64,000 nt of DNA from Betaproteobacteria bacterium (GTDB lineage: Bacteria > Pseudomonadota > Gammaproteobacteria > Burkholderiales > SG8-39): assembly GCA_029883975.1 (NCBI GenBank), contig JAOUIL010000003.1, positions 36,174 to 100,173 of the forward strand, read 5' to 3'. Both the position numbers and the translations under genes were made by a program. Of this stretch, positions 47,096 through 61,964 are shown piece by piece. The notes under the pieces are model-generated. The model worked only from the letters and a program-made list of their open reading frames with translations, made no database searches and was not told the DNA's origin. Positions within the stretch are counted from its first letter, which is position 1. Each line of letters begins with the position of its first letter.

Positions 47096-47323
47096 ATGGG
47101 ACGCCTGCTCCTGCTCGCCCTCGCCGTGCTGGTCCTCGTGTGGCTGGTGCGCCGCGCCCTGCGCGGCCGGCAGGCCGGCGCCCCGCCTGCCGCCGGCTCG
47201 GCGGCCGAGCTGGTCGCTTGCGCGCACTGCGGGCTGCTCGTGCCGCGCGGCGAGGCGCGCGTCGCCGACGGCGGCCTGTACTGCAGCGACGCGCACGCGC
47301 GGCTCGGGCCGCGCCGGCCCTGA
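47096..47323 (+). CDS. PP0621-like small membrane-anchored Cys protein
   Basis: 75 residues. One N-terminal membrane helix (LLLLALAVLVLVWLV), basic linker, then a mini metal-binding-like motif ACAHCGLLVPRGEA and LYCSDAHARLG (CxxC…C…H). The pattern matches PP0621-like proteins, often next to pilSR/ampD; role unknown. Stop overlaps the next ATG. Confidence 0.8.
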   Translation: MGRLLLLALAVLVLVWLVRRALRGRQAGAPPAAGSAAELVACAHCGLLVPRGEARVADGGLYCSDAHARLGPRRP

Positions 47324-48914
47324 TGGCCACGCTCGCCTACTCGCCGCTGTTCGCGGCCGAGCAGCGGGTGCCGGAGTCTTTCTGGATCTCGCTGCAGTAC
47401 TTCAACCTGTACCGCATCTTCATCGCGGTGCTGTTCCTCGGCGCCACCTATTTCGCCTACGAGCCGATCAATTTCGGCGCGCACGACATGCGCCTGTTCC
47501 GTGCGGTGTGCGTGGTCTACCTGATCCTCGGCATCGCGGCGCAGCTCGCGCTGCGCGCAGTGCGCGAGCGCTTCAACCTGCAGCTCTCGGCCCACGCGCT
47601 GCTCGACGTGATCACCATCCCGCTGCTCATGTACGCGAGCGGCGGGATGCGCAGCGGCCTGGGCGTCATGCTGCTGATCTCGCTGACGGGCGCCGGGCTG
47701 GTGGCGCCGCTGCGGCTGAACTTCCTGTATGCCGCGCTGGCGGCGATCGCCGTGCTGCTGGAGGAAGGCTACTGGGTCCTGGCGCTCGACCTGCCGTCGG
47801 CCAGCGTGGTGCCCGCAGCGCTGCTCGCCATGGGCTATTTCGCCACCGCAGGCGCCACCGGCTGGCTGGCGCAGCGCCTGGCCGCCAACGAGCGCCTGGC
47901 GCGCGAGCGCGGCCGCGCGCTTGCCAACCAGACGCGCGTCAACCAGCTGGTGATCGCCGACATGCAGGACGGCGTGCTGCTGGTCGACCGGCTGGGGCAG
48001 GTCTTCGAGCACAATCCGCAGGCCATGCGCCTGCTGGGGAACGATTCCCTGCGCGGCCAGCCGCTCGCCGCCGTGCTGCCCGGCGTCGAGGCGCGCTGGC
48101 GCGCCTGGCGCGACTCCGGAGCGCGCGCCGCCGTGTCGATCGACGTGCAGGCGCGCGGCCGCGAGGTGCGCGCGCGGCTGCTCGATACCGGCACGGAGGA
48201 CCAGACGACCGTGGTGTTCGTCGAGGACATGACGCGCTCGCGCGAGCAGGCCCAGCAGCTCAAGCTCGCCGCACTTGGCCGCCTGACCGCGAATATCGCA
48301 CACGAGATCCGCAACCCCCTGTCGGCGATCAGCCACGCCTCGGAACTGCTGGCCGAGGAGCGCCGTGATCCCGATCGGCGCCGGCTGACGCGCATCATCC
48401 TCGACAACACGGTGCGCCTGGAGCAGCTGGTGGCCGACGTGATGCAGCTCAACCGCCGCGACCGCGTGGCCGCGGAGCGCGTCGCGCTGAGCGCCTGGCT
48501 GGGCCTGTTCCTCGGCGAGTTCGTCGCCAACGAGGGCGTGCCGCAGGAGCGCATCCTCATCCAGCCGGGACGCGACGTCTGGGTCGAGTTCGATCGCGAG
48601 CACCTGCGGCAGGTCGTGTGGAATCTCCTGCGCAACGCGGTGCGGCACGCGCGCGCCGAGCCGGGTGCGGTGCGGCTTTCCGCGCGCGCGCTCGGCGAGC
48701 ACGTAGAATTGAGCATCGTCGACAACGGGCCGGGCGTGCCGGCTGCCATCCAGGGACAATTGTTCGAGCCGTTCTTCACCACCGACAGCAAGGGAACCGG
48801 GCTCGGACTGTACCTGGCGCGCGAGCTGTGCGCGGCCAACGATGCGCGGCTGGAGTACGTGGATGATGGACCGGGAGCGCATTTCCGCATCGTGTGCCAC
48901 GGGGGCGCGGTGGC

Positions 48915-48918
<4 letters not shown>
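47323..48918 (+). CDS. pilS: PilS-type sensor histidine kinase
   Basis: 531 residues. About six membrane helices (residues 20–185), PAS-like domain (MQDGVLLVDRLGQVFEHNPQAMRLLG), H-box ANIAHEIRNPLSAISHASELL, N-box LRQVVWNLLRNAVRHA, G boxes IVDNGPGVP and GTGLGLYLARE. Coupled to a NtrC-type regulator (ATGA). Domain plan and position match PilS, which controls pilin transcription; no pilin gene is in the window, so the target is inferred. Confidence 0.87.
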
Positions 48919-50272
<1,354 letters not shown>

Positions 50273-50276
<4 letters not shown>

Positions 50277-50821
50277 GGCTCGGCCCGGACGGGCGCGTGC
50301 GCGGCGCGCGATACCTGGCGTCGCCCAACTGCGATGCGCGCCCGCCGGGGGCGCAGGTGACCCTGCTGCTGCTGCATTCGATCAGCCTTCCGCCGGGCAA
50401 GTTCGGCGGCGACGCGGTCGAGCGGCTGTTCACCAACCGCCTCGATCCGCGTGCGCACCCGTACTTCCGTGACATTTCGCATCTGCGCGTGTCCGCGCAT
50501 TTCTACGTGCGTCGCGACGGTGCACTGCAGCAGTTCGTGCCGGTGCACCGGCGCGCCTGGCACGCGGGTGCGTCGCGCTGGCGCGCACGCGAGCGGTGCA
50601 ACGACTTCTCGGTCGGCGTGGAGCTCGAAGGCCTCGAGGGCGGCGGCTTCAGCGCGGCGCAGTACGACTGTCTGGCGCGCCTTGCGCGCGCGCTGGCCGT
50701 GGCGCTGCCGCTGCGCGCCTGTGCCGCGCACAGCGACGTGGCCCCTGGCCGCAAGCGCGATCCGGGCGCGCGCTTCCACTGGCCGCGCCTGCTGCGCGCG
50801 CTGGCCGAGCGCAATATCTAG
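50273..50821 (+). CDS. ampD: 1,6-anhydro-N-acetylmuramyl-L-alanine amidase AmpD
   Basis: 182 residues, start coupled to pilR. Zinc amidase fold: first His in LLLLHSISLPPG, second in AWHAGASRW with ERCNDFSVGVELEG, third in CAAHSDVAPGRKRDPG with the catalytic Lys/Asp. Recycles cytoplasmic murein fragments and limits AmpR-type induction. Confidence 0.94.
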
Positions 50822-50873
50822 TAGCGTCAGCGTCTCCGAATACCAGCGTTAGTCGTCGCGTTGCAGCGCGCAA

Positions 50874-50899
50874 AAGCGCGCGCGCCGGCGCGCGCGCTT
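50874..50899. terminator. 26-bp perfect palindrome after ampD
   Basis: The arm AAGCGCGCGCGCC is followed directly by its reverse complement. Probable end of the PP0621-like–pilSR–ampD transcript; no T-run follows, so it could also be a bidirectional block. Confidence 0.5.
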
Positions 50900-50939
50900 C
50901 GCGGCGCTTGCAAAATAAAATCCGCGTGGTACATTGCGG

Positions 50940-50986
50940 CCACTAGAAGTAGTTAGCAATCAGGTATTCAGCACCATATATTGTGG
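50940..50986 (+). promoter_or_regulatory. paired NrdR boxes before nrdA
   Basis: GCACCATATATTGTGG (50971–50986) fits the NrdR consensus ACACwATATATwGTGT at nearly all conserved positions. A weaker copy, CCACTAGAAGTAGTTA (50940–50955), lies exactly 31 bp upstream, the usual three-turn spacing of NrdR box pairs. NrdR represses RNR genes in response to ATP/dATP; no nrdR is in the window. A TATATT inside the second box may be the –10. Confidence 0.72.
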
Positions 50987-51093
50987 TTTTAGTGCAGGTC
51001 GTCACAGAGCCGCAACAACGCGGCGGGACGGCCGGGCCAGGACCGGGAGCCGGCGCACGCGCCGGCGAACAGCGGAGCACGGGAGACAGAGAC

Positions 51094-53946
<2,853 letters not shown>

Positions 53947-53972
53947 CGCTCGAGCAAGAGGAGGAAGGCAAG

Positions 53973-55085
53973 TTGAGCACGATTTCCAGCCTGGCCGTGC
54001 AGCCGACGAGCGGCTTCGTGCCCGCGGCGGGCGGCCGGGAAGAGCGCTTCGCCGCCGGCAACGCGTTCCGTCGCATCACGGTGGAGGACAAGCGCATCAT
54101 CAATTCGCGGGCCGACGTCAATCAGCTGGTGCCGTTCAAGTACAAGTGGGCCTGGGAGAAGTACATCGCCGCCTGCGCCAACCACTGGATGCCGCAGGAA
54201 ATCAACATGAGCCGCGACATCGCGCTGTGGAAGGACCCGAACGGGCTGACCGCGGACGAGCGTCGCGTCGTGGTGCGCAACCTCGGCTTCTTCGTCACCG
54301 CCGACTCGCTCGCCGCCAACAACATCGTGCTCGGCACCTACCGGCACATCACGGCGCCCGAGTGCCGGCAGTACCTGCTGCGCCAGGCGTTCGAGGAAGC
54401 CATCCACACGCACGCCTACCAGTACATCGTCGAGAGCCTGGACCTGGACGCGGGCGAGGTGTTCAATGCCTACCACGAGATCGCCTCGATCCGCGACAAG
54501 GACGAGTTCCTCGTGCCGTTCATCGACACGCTGACCGACCCGGCCTTCCGCACCGGCAGCGCGCAGGCCGACCAGCAGCTGCTCAAGAGCCTGATCGTGT
54601 TCTCGTGCCTGATGGAGGGGCTGTTCTTCTACGTCGGCTTCGCGCAGATCCTGTCGCTCGGCCGCCAGAACAAGATGACCGGCGCGGCCGAGCAGTACAT
54701 GTACATCCTGCGCGACGAGTCCATGCACTGCAACTTCGGCATCGACCTCGTCAACCAGATCAAGCTGGAGAACCCGCACCTGTGGACCCCCGATTTCAGG
54801 GAGGAGCTGCAGGCGCTGTTCCGCGAGGCGGTCGAGCTCGAGTACCGCTACGCCGAGGACACCATGCCGCGCGGCGTGCTGGGCCTGAACGCGCCGATGT
54901 TCAAGGAGTACCTGCGCTTCATCGCCAACCGCCGCTGCCAGCAGATCGGACTGGAGACGCTGTACCCGGGGGCGTCCAATCCGTTCCCGTGGATGAGCGA
55001 GATGATCGACCTGAAGAAGGAGCGCAACTTCTTCGAGACGCGCGTCATCGAGTACCAGACGGGCGGCGCGCTGAGCTGGGACTGA
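53973..55085 (+). CDS. nrdB: class Ia ribonucleotide reductase, beta subunit
   Basis: 370 residues from TTG 53973, fixed by GAGGAGGAAGG just upstream; no ATG fits. Di-iron ligands in [19 protein letters not shown] and [17 protein letters not shown]-terminus ends with the usual subunit-binding tail ([19 protein letters not shown]). Houses the tyrosyl radical. The codon-level overlap with the DUF2442 gene is discussed there. Confidence 0.95.
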   Translation: MSTISSLAVQPTSGFVPAAGGREERFAAGNAFRRITVEDKRIINSRADVNQLVPFKYKWAWEKYIAACANHWMPQEINMSRDIALWKDPNGLTADERRVVVRNLGFFVTADSLAANNIVLGTYRHITAPECRQYLLRQAFEEAIHTHAYQYIVESLDLDAGEVFNAYHEIASIRDKDEFLVPFIDTLTDPAFRTGSAQADQQLLKSLIVFSCLMEGLFFYVGFAQILSLGRQNKMTGAAEQYMYILRDESMHCNFGIDLVNQIKLENPHLWTPDFREELQALFREAVELEYRYAEDTMPRGVLGLNAPMFKEYLRFIANRRCQQIGLETLYPGASNPFPWMSEMIDLKKERNFFETRVIEYQTGGALSWD

Positions 55086-55105
55086 TGCGAGAGGAGAGAC
55101 GCCAG

Positions 55106-55354
55106 GTGCATCGAGTGACCGCCTGCAAGGTGGAAGAAGACTACAGGCTGTGGCTGCGCTTCGACGACGGACTGGAAGGAAGCGTATCCTTGGGCAATCT
55201 GCTGGAGATCGGAGCGTTCAAGCTGTGGCGCGACGTGCGCGAGTTCGAGAAGGTGAGCGTCGATCCGGAGACCGCCACGGTCACCTGGGAAGGCGGCATC
55301 CGCCTCGACCCGGAAATCCTCTATCAGGACCTGGCGGCGAGGGGCAGCCGCTGA
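55106..55354 (+). CDS. DUF2442 family protein
   Basis: 82 residues from GTG 55106, with GAGGAGAG at 55091–55098; ATG 55085 overlaps the nrdB stop and would add seven residues. CKVEEDYRLWLRFDDGLEGSVSL and ETATVTWEGGIRLDPEILYQDL match DUF2442, small proteins often paired with toxin-like DUF4160 genes; no partner is here. Likely read from the nrdAB transcript. Confidence 0.88.
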   Translation: MHRVTACKVEEDYRLWLRFDDGLEGSVSLGNLLEIGAFKLWRDVREFEKVSVDPETATVTWEGGIRLDPEILYQDLAARGSR

Positions 55355-55377
55355 TGCCGCAACGCGTGGAATTCAGT

Positions 55378-55437
55378 CCGCACCCGGGGCGCAAGCCCCG
55401 GATGCGGTTGAATAGTCCGGCCAGAGATGGCCGGGCT
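55378..55437 (+). terminator. two GNRA-loop hairpins after the nrdAB unit
   Basis: Hairpin 1 (55378–55407): CCGCA-C-CCGGGGC, GCAA loop, GCCCCGG-A-TGCGG. Hairpin 2 (55414–55437): AGTCCGGCCA, GAGA loop, TGGCCGGGCT, then CCTTTGTT. The second looks like an intrinsic terminator. Both sit in the leader of the H1-like gene. Confidence 0.6.
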
Positions 55438-55468
55438 CCTTTGTTCAACTACCCGTAAGGAGCTAGTC

Positions 55469-55750
55469 ATGGCGAAGAAAAAAGCCAAAAAAGGCGGCAA
55501 GAAGAAGAAGAAGAAGAAATCATCAAAGAAAAAGAAGAAAGCACTGAAGAAGTCATCCAAGAAGAAGGCAGCGGGCCGGAAGAAAAAATCCGCCAAGAAA
55601 AAGAAGGCGAAGCCCGTTAAACCTAAGGCCAGCTCTGCGGGAACGATGACGGCGGTCGTAACGCCGTCATCCTCCGCCGCGATGTCCGGCGCGCGAACCG
55701 CGCTGAATCCGGCGGCCGCCTGGCCGTTCCCAACCGGCACCCGGCCGTAA
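55469..55750 (+). CDS. lysine-rich histone H1-like DNA-binding protein
   Basis: 93 residues from ATG 55469 (AAGGAG 8–9 nt upstream). First ~55 residues are almost only Lys, Ser, Ala and Gly; the tail SSAAMSGARTALNPAAAWPF PTGTRP (spaced here) is hydrophobic and conserved in betaproteobacterial H1-like proteins. It probably binds DNA non-specifically and compacts the nucleoid. Use of AAA and AAG is mixed. The stop lies in the loop of a long inverted repeat. Confidence 0.78.
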   Translation: MAKKKAKKGGKKKKKKKSSKKKKKALKKSSKKKAAGRKKKSAKKKKAKPVKPKASSAGTMTAVVTPSSSAAMSGARTALNPAAAWPFPTGTRP

Positions 55751-55770
55751 CCGGGTGCCGAGTGGGAACG
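55725..55770 (+). repeat. long inverted repeat spanning the H1-like stop codon
   Basis: GGCACCCGG (55736–55744), loop CCGTAA, CCGGGTGCC (55751–55759); outer arms CGTTCCCA (55725–55732) and TGGGAACG (55763–55770). The stop TAA is the loop. No T-run. Confidence 0.75.
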
Positions 55771-56115
55771 TGGCGGGGGGCGCAAGCCCCCCGCCGGGCC
55801 CTCGAAGCTCAGCGGACCGCCTTGGTCGTTCGGCCGCAACTGAAGGGCTGAGGCCGGTCCGCGAGGCTTCCCTTGATCCCAGCCGAGAATTCGGCTGGGT
55901 TCAACCTCGACAGCCGCCATTTTACCGGGCTTCGGAAAATCTCCGGGAATCAGGTTCATGGAGCAGAACTGTTCATGTGGCGACGCACCATACGAAAGTA
56001 ACGTCTTCTCAGAAGTCTTTGAGTAGATTAATATTACTTGAACTAATAGCGTATATTGCGGCGCAGCAGCCCTGGGGCAGCCAGTGATCGGACGCCTTGA
56101 GAACTGGGGGTAGAC
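55751..56115. other. 365-bp intergenic region, highly structured then AT-rich
   Basis: No convincing gene. After the inverted repeat come GGCGGGGGGC-GCAA-GCCCCCCGCC (55772–55795, spaced), a long-range pair GGACCG/CGGTCC near 55815 and 55855, and CCCAGCCGA/TCGGCTGGG at 55878–55899. From about 55940 the sequence turns AT-rich; TTGAGT (56019–56024), 17 bp, ACTAAT (56042–56047) is a possible promoter for the following gene. Confidence 0.6.
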
Positions 56116-56811
56116 ATGTTCGCATTGGATCAACTGAGCAGACTGTTCCTCTTGGCCCGCGGCCTGTTTGCCCTGGTGGGTCTGGCAGCCGTGCTGGTGG
56201 TGGCCCTGCCGGCGTCCCGCGGAGCGCTTGTCGCGCAGGCCGTATCGGCAGCGACCGCTGTAGACGCGGCGGAAGCCTCGCCGGCAGCCGCCGTCCTGAC
56301 GGCCGAGCGCGTGGAGCCGGTGCGGGTAAGCTCGGCCGAAGCAGCACCGGCCGTCACGGGCGAGCAACTGGCGATCGCGGAGTTCATCGGGCGGCGCTAT
56401 CGCGTCGCGGATTCGGCCAGCGAGGCCTTCGTCGCGGCCGCGTTCCGCGCCGGCCGGGAATTCTCGGTCGACCCCCTGCTGATCCTCGCCGTCATGGCGA
56501 TCGAGTCGCGCTACAACCCGGTCGCCGAGAGCTCGATGGGCGCCATGGGCCTGATGCAGATCATCCCGCGCTTCCACCCGGAGAAGCTCGCCGACCACGG
56601 CGGCGAGGCCGCGCTGCTCGAGCCGGAGATCAACATCCGCGTCGGCACCTGGGTGCTGCACGAGTACATGCGCCGCTTCGGCGACGTCGAAGCCGCGCTG
56701 CTGAAGTACGCCGGCGCGCTCGACGACCCCGCCAGCCAGTACGCGGACAAGGTGCTCGCCGAGAAGGCCCGGCTGCAGCAGATCGTCGCGCGCAGCCGCC
56801 GCCAGACCTGA
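56116..56811 (+). CDS. SLT-domain lytic transglycosylase, membrane-anchored
   Basis: 231 residues. N-terminal helix (LFALVGLAAVLVVALPAS), low-complexity Ala-rich linker to about residue 85, SLT domain with catalytic Glu in LLILAVMAIESRYNPVAESSMGAMGLMQIIP and YMRRFGDVEAALLKYAGAL. Third lytic transglycosylase of the window. Converges on the aminotransferase gene with 1 bp between stops. Confidence 0.9.
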   Translation: MFALDQLSRLFLLARGLFALVGLAAVLVVALPASRGALVAQAVSAATAVDAAEASPAAAVLTAERVEPVRVSSAEAAPAVTGEQLAIAEFIGRRYRVADSASEAFVAAAFRAGREFSVDPLLILAVMAIESRYNPVAESSMGAMGLMQIIPRFHPEKLADHGGEAALLEPEINIRVGTWVLHEYMRRFGDVEAALLKYAGALDDPASQYADKVLAEKARLQQIVARSRRQT

Positions 56812-56812
56812 G

Positions 56813-57988
56813 CTAGCGCGCCGCGCAGAAGCGCGCGATGCGCGCGGCGGCCTCCTCCAGCTCGGGCTGCGGGCGGGTGAAGGCGAAGCGCACGTAACGC
56901 GCGGTGTCGTTCGACCCGAAGTCCAGCCCCGGCGTCGCCGCCACGCCTTCCGCCTCCAGCAGCTCCAGGGCGAAGCGGTGCGCGTCGCCGCCGAACGCGG
57001 AGCAGTCGGCGTACGCGTAGAACGCGCCGCGTGGCGCGCACGGCACCGCCAGGCCGGCGCGTTGCAGCGCGGGGACGAGGAAATCGCGACGCCGCTCGAA
57101 CTGTGCGCGGCGCGCTTCCAGCAGCGCCAGCGTGGCGGGGGTGAACGCTTGCAGCGCGGCGTGCTGCGCGGCGCTCGGCGCGCAGATGAAGAAATGCTGC
57201 GCGAGCTTCTCGAAGTCGCGCACGCGCTCCTGCGGCAGCACCACCCAGCCCAGCCGCCAGCCGGTCATGCAGAAGTACTTGGAGAAGCTGTTGACCAGCA
57301 CGACCTCTCCCGGCAGGTCGAGCGCGCTTGCCGGCGCGGCGCCGTACACCAGCCCCTGGTAGATCTCGTCGGCGATCAGTACGCCGCCGCGCTCGGCGAC
57401 GAAGCGCGCGATGCGCTCGAGCTCGGCCGGATCGGCGATCGTGCTGGTGGGATTGGAGGGCGAGCCGAGCATGAGTCCCTTGGTGCGCGGCGTCCACGCC
57501 GCGCGTACCGCCTCGAGCGTGGGCTGGAAGCTGGACGCGGGCGAGAGCGGCAGCGGGCGCGGCACGCCCTCGAAGGCGCGCACCAAGTGCCGGTAGCCGG
57601 GATAGCCGGGGTCGGGCACCAGCAGCTCGTCGCCGGGATTCACGTACAGGGCCACGGTCAGCAGCAGCCCGCCCGAGGCGCCCGCGCTGACCGCCACGCG
57701 CTCCGGCGACACGCGCTTGCCGAAGCACTGCCGGTAGTGCCCGGCGATCGCCTCGCGCAGGGCGCCGAGCCCGAGCGTGGCCGTGTAGGCCGTGCGGCCG
57801 TCGCGCAGCGCCCGCACGCCCGCCTCCACCACGCTTTCCGGCGCGGTGAAGTCCGGCTCGCCGATCTCCATATGCACGACGCGGCGGCCCGCGGCCTCGA
57901 GCGCCTGCGCGCGCGCCAGCACGTCCATCACGTGGAACGGCTCGATGTCGGCGGCGCGGTGCGCCGCCAGCAGGCGGGAAGGTGTCAA
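56813..57988 (-). CDS. PLP-dependent aminotransferase, class I/II
   Basis: 391 residues from TTG 57988. MEIGEPDFTAPESVVEAG, PGYPGYRHLVRAF, SPSNPTSTI, DEIYQGLVYG, PLP lysine in SFSKYFCMTGWRLGW, and FVRFAFTRPQ-type tail (YVRFAFTRPQPELEEA). A fold-type I enzyme of the aspartate aminotransferase group; amino-acid substrate not determinable. A minus-strand TATAAT at 58015–58020 lies about 30 bp upstream. Confidence 0.9.
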   Translation of the reverse strand: MTPSRLLAAHRAADIEPFHVMDVLARAQALEAAGRRVVHMEIGEPDFTAPESVVEAGVRALRDGRTAYTATLGLGALREAIAGHYRQCFGKRVSPERVAVSAGASGGLLLTVALYVNPGDELLVPDPGYPGYRHLVRAFEGVPRPLPLSPASSFQPTLEAVRAAWTPRTKGLMLGSPSNPTSTIADPAELERIARFVAERGGVLIADEIYQGLVYGAAPASALDLPGEVVLVNSFSKYFCMTGWRLGWVVLPQERVRDFEKLAQHFFICAPSAAQHAALQAFTPATLALLEARRAQFERRRDFLVPALQRAGLAVPCAPRGAFYAYADCSAFGGDAHRFALELLEAEGVAATPGLDFGSNDTARYVRFAFTRPQPELEEAAARIARFCAAR

Positions 57989-58014
57989 GGCGTGCGCGGG
58001 GGAAAGAGCAGCGG

Positions 58015-58038
58015 ATTATACGGACGGGTTGCTATAAT
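58015..58038. promoter_or_regulatory. back-to-back –10 boxes of aminotransferase and maeB
   Basis: ATTATA at 58015–58020 is TATAAT leftward. TATAAT at 58033–58038, with TGC just before it, is an extended –10 rightward for maeB (start about 58045). The two polymerases would compete for the same 24 bp. Confidence 0.6.
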
Positions 58039-58065
58039 TTTTGCCCGGGTCGAGGAGAAGCGGCG

Positions 58066-60363
<2,298 letters not shown>

Positions 60364-60368
60364 CGCCC

Positions 60369-61502
60369 ATGGCGGCCAGGCCGCGCGCGGGGCTGGTGCT
60401 CACCGGCGGCGGCGCGCGCGCCGCCTACCAGGTGGGCGTGGTGAAAGCGGTGCGCGACATCCTCGGCAACCCGCCCAGGAACCCCTTCCCGATCCTGTGC
60501 GGTACCTCGGCCGGCGCGATCAATGCCGCCGCGGTCGCGGCGTACGCCGACGATTTCCCGCGCGCGGTGGCCAACCTGCTGGAAGTGTGGGAGCACATGC
60601 GCTGCGAGCACGTGTACCGCACCGACTTCCCGAGCATCATGAAGAACGGGGCGCGCTGGCTGAGCTCGCTGATGCTGGTGTCGCGCCGCAACCCGGTATC
60701 GCTGCTCGACAACGCGCCGCTGCGAGATCTGCTGCAAAGGGTGCTGCCGTTCGCGCGCATCCAGGAGCACATCGACGCGGGCGCGCTGTACGCGGTGTGC
60801 GTGACGGCCTCGGGCTACACCTCCGGGCAGAGCGTGTCGTTCTTCCAGGGCGGCTCGGGGCTGGAGGGCTGGGAGCGCAACCAGAGGATCGGCGCGGCGG
60901 TGGTGCTGCAGCAGGACTATCTGCTCGCCTCGGCCGCGCTGCCGTTCATCTTCCCGGCGGTGAAGCTGCACCGCGAGTACTTCGGCGACGGCTCGATGCG
61001 CCAGATCGCGCCGGTCAGCCCGGCGCTGCACCTGGGCGCCGACCGCGTGCTGGTCGTCGGCACCGGGCGGCAGATGCGCGAGCAGGCGCGCGAGCGCTCC
61101 AGCGTCTATCCGTCGCTCGCGCAGATCGCCGGCCATGCGCTGAACTCGATCTTCCTCGACAGCCTGGCCGTGGACATCGAGCGCCTGGAGCGCATCAACC
61201 GCACCGTGCGCATGATCCCGCTGCAGACGCTGGAAGGCTCGAGCCTGACGCTGCGCCCGGTCAAGGTGCTGTTCATCTCGCCCTCGCAGCCCATCGAGCG
61301 CATCGCGGCGCGCTTCATCCAGGACCTGCCGCGCAGCGTGCGCTTCCTGCTGCGCCCGACCGGCGCGCTGTCGCGCGCGGGGTCCAACCTCGCCAGCTAC
61401 CTGCTGTTCGAGGCGCCGTTCTGCCGCGCGCTCATTGACCTGGGCTACCTGGACACCTGCGCGCGCGAGTCCGAGGTGAGAGACTTCTTTTCCATGGCGT
61501 GA
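60369..61502 (+). CDS. patatin-like phospholipase
   Basis: 377 residues. Oxyanion loop GLVLTGGGARAAYQVGVV, nucleophile in CGTSAGAINAAAVAA, and catalytic Asp in YFGDGSMRQIAP: a complete patatin Ser–Asp dyad. No signal peptide. It follows maeB after 5 bp; the lipid substrate is unknown, and the nearby PHA regulator does not settle it. Confidence 0.9.
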   Translation: MAARPRAGLVLTGGGARAAYQVGVVKAVRDILGNPPRNPFPILCGTSAGAINAAAVAAYADDFPRAVANLLEVWEHMRCEHVYRTDFPSIMKNGARWLSSLMLVSRRNPVSLLDNAPLRDLLQRVLPFARIQEHIDAGALYAVCVTASGYTSGQSVSFFQGGSGLEGWERNQRIGAAVVLQQDYLLASAALPFIFPAVKLHREYFGDGSMRQIAPVSPALHLGADRVLVVGTGRQMREQARERSSVYPSLAQIAGHALNSIFLDSLAVDIERLERINRTVRMIPLQTLEGSSLTLRPVKVLFISPSQPIERIAARFIQDLPRSVRFLLRPTGALSRAGSNLASYLLFEAPFCRALIDLGYLDTCARESEVRDFFSMA

Positions 61503-61510
61503 GGCGACCA

Positions 61511-61936
61511 ATGGCAGAATCGAACCCGGCGCAGGATCCCTTCGAGATGTTCCGCCGCCTGTGGGGCCCGCTCGGCCTGCCGGTGCCCGGCATGACGATG
61601 CCGACCCTGGACCCGAAGGAGGTGGACAAGCGCATCGCCGAGCTGCGCTCGGTGCAGTCCTGGCTGGAGGTCAACCTCAACATGGTGCGTTTCGCCATCC
61701 AGGGGCTGGAAGTGCAGCGCTCGGCGCTGCTCGCCATGGGCGCGGGCGCCGAGGCCGGCGCGCCGCCGAGCGCGCTGGCGCAGCTTGCGGCCTCGAACGC
61801 CACCGCGGCGAGCACGATGCTGTGGCCGTGGGCGATGCTGCAGCAGGCGATGGGCGGCACGCCGCCGCCGGCCGCGGCCGAAGCGCCGGCGCCGGAGGCG
61901 CCGCCGGGCGCAACCGGCCAGGACGCGAAGGAATGA
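61511..61936 (+). CDS. phaM: PhaM-like PHA granule regulatory protein
   Basis: 141 residues from ATG 61511. DPFEMFRRLWGPLGLPVPGM, LDPKEVDKRIAELRSVQSWLEVNLNM and MVRFAIQGLEVQRSALLAM match PhaM, which binds PHB synthase, PHB granules and DNA to distribute granules at division. The C-terminus is Pro/Ala-rich rather than Lys-rich, so DNA binding may be weak here. Confidence 0.85.
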   Translation: MAESNPAQDPFEMFRRLWGPLGLPVPGMTMPTLDPKEVDKRIAELRSVQSWLEVNLNMVRFAIQGLEVQRSALLAMGAGAEAGAPPSALAQLAASNATAASTMLWPWAMLQQAMGGTPPPAAAEAPAPEAPPGATGQDAKE

Positions 61937-61964
61937 ACCGATTTCCAAAGAGGAGGCAATGGCA

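Larger units (their letters stand above)
50822..51093. other. ampD–nrdA intergenic region
   Basis: 272 bp without a gene. It holds a perfect GC palindrome at 50874–50899, a paired NrdR-type box at 50940–50986 and an unusually long nrdA leader. No other structure seen. Confidence 0.7.

Noticed and set aside
55469-55640. Lysine-codon run as a possible CRISPR or tandem repeat array
   Set aside because: The repeats are codon-level (AAG/AAA runs) of one basic protein; there are no regular spacers.
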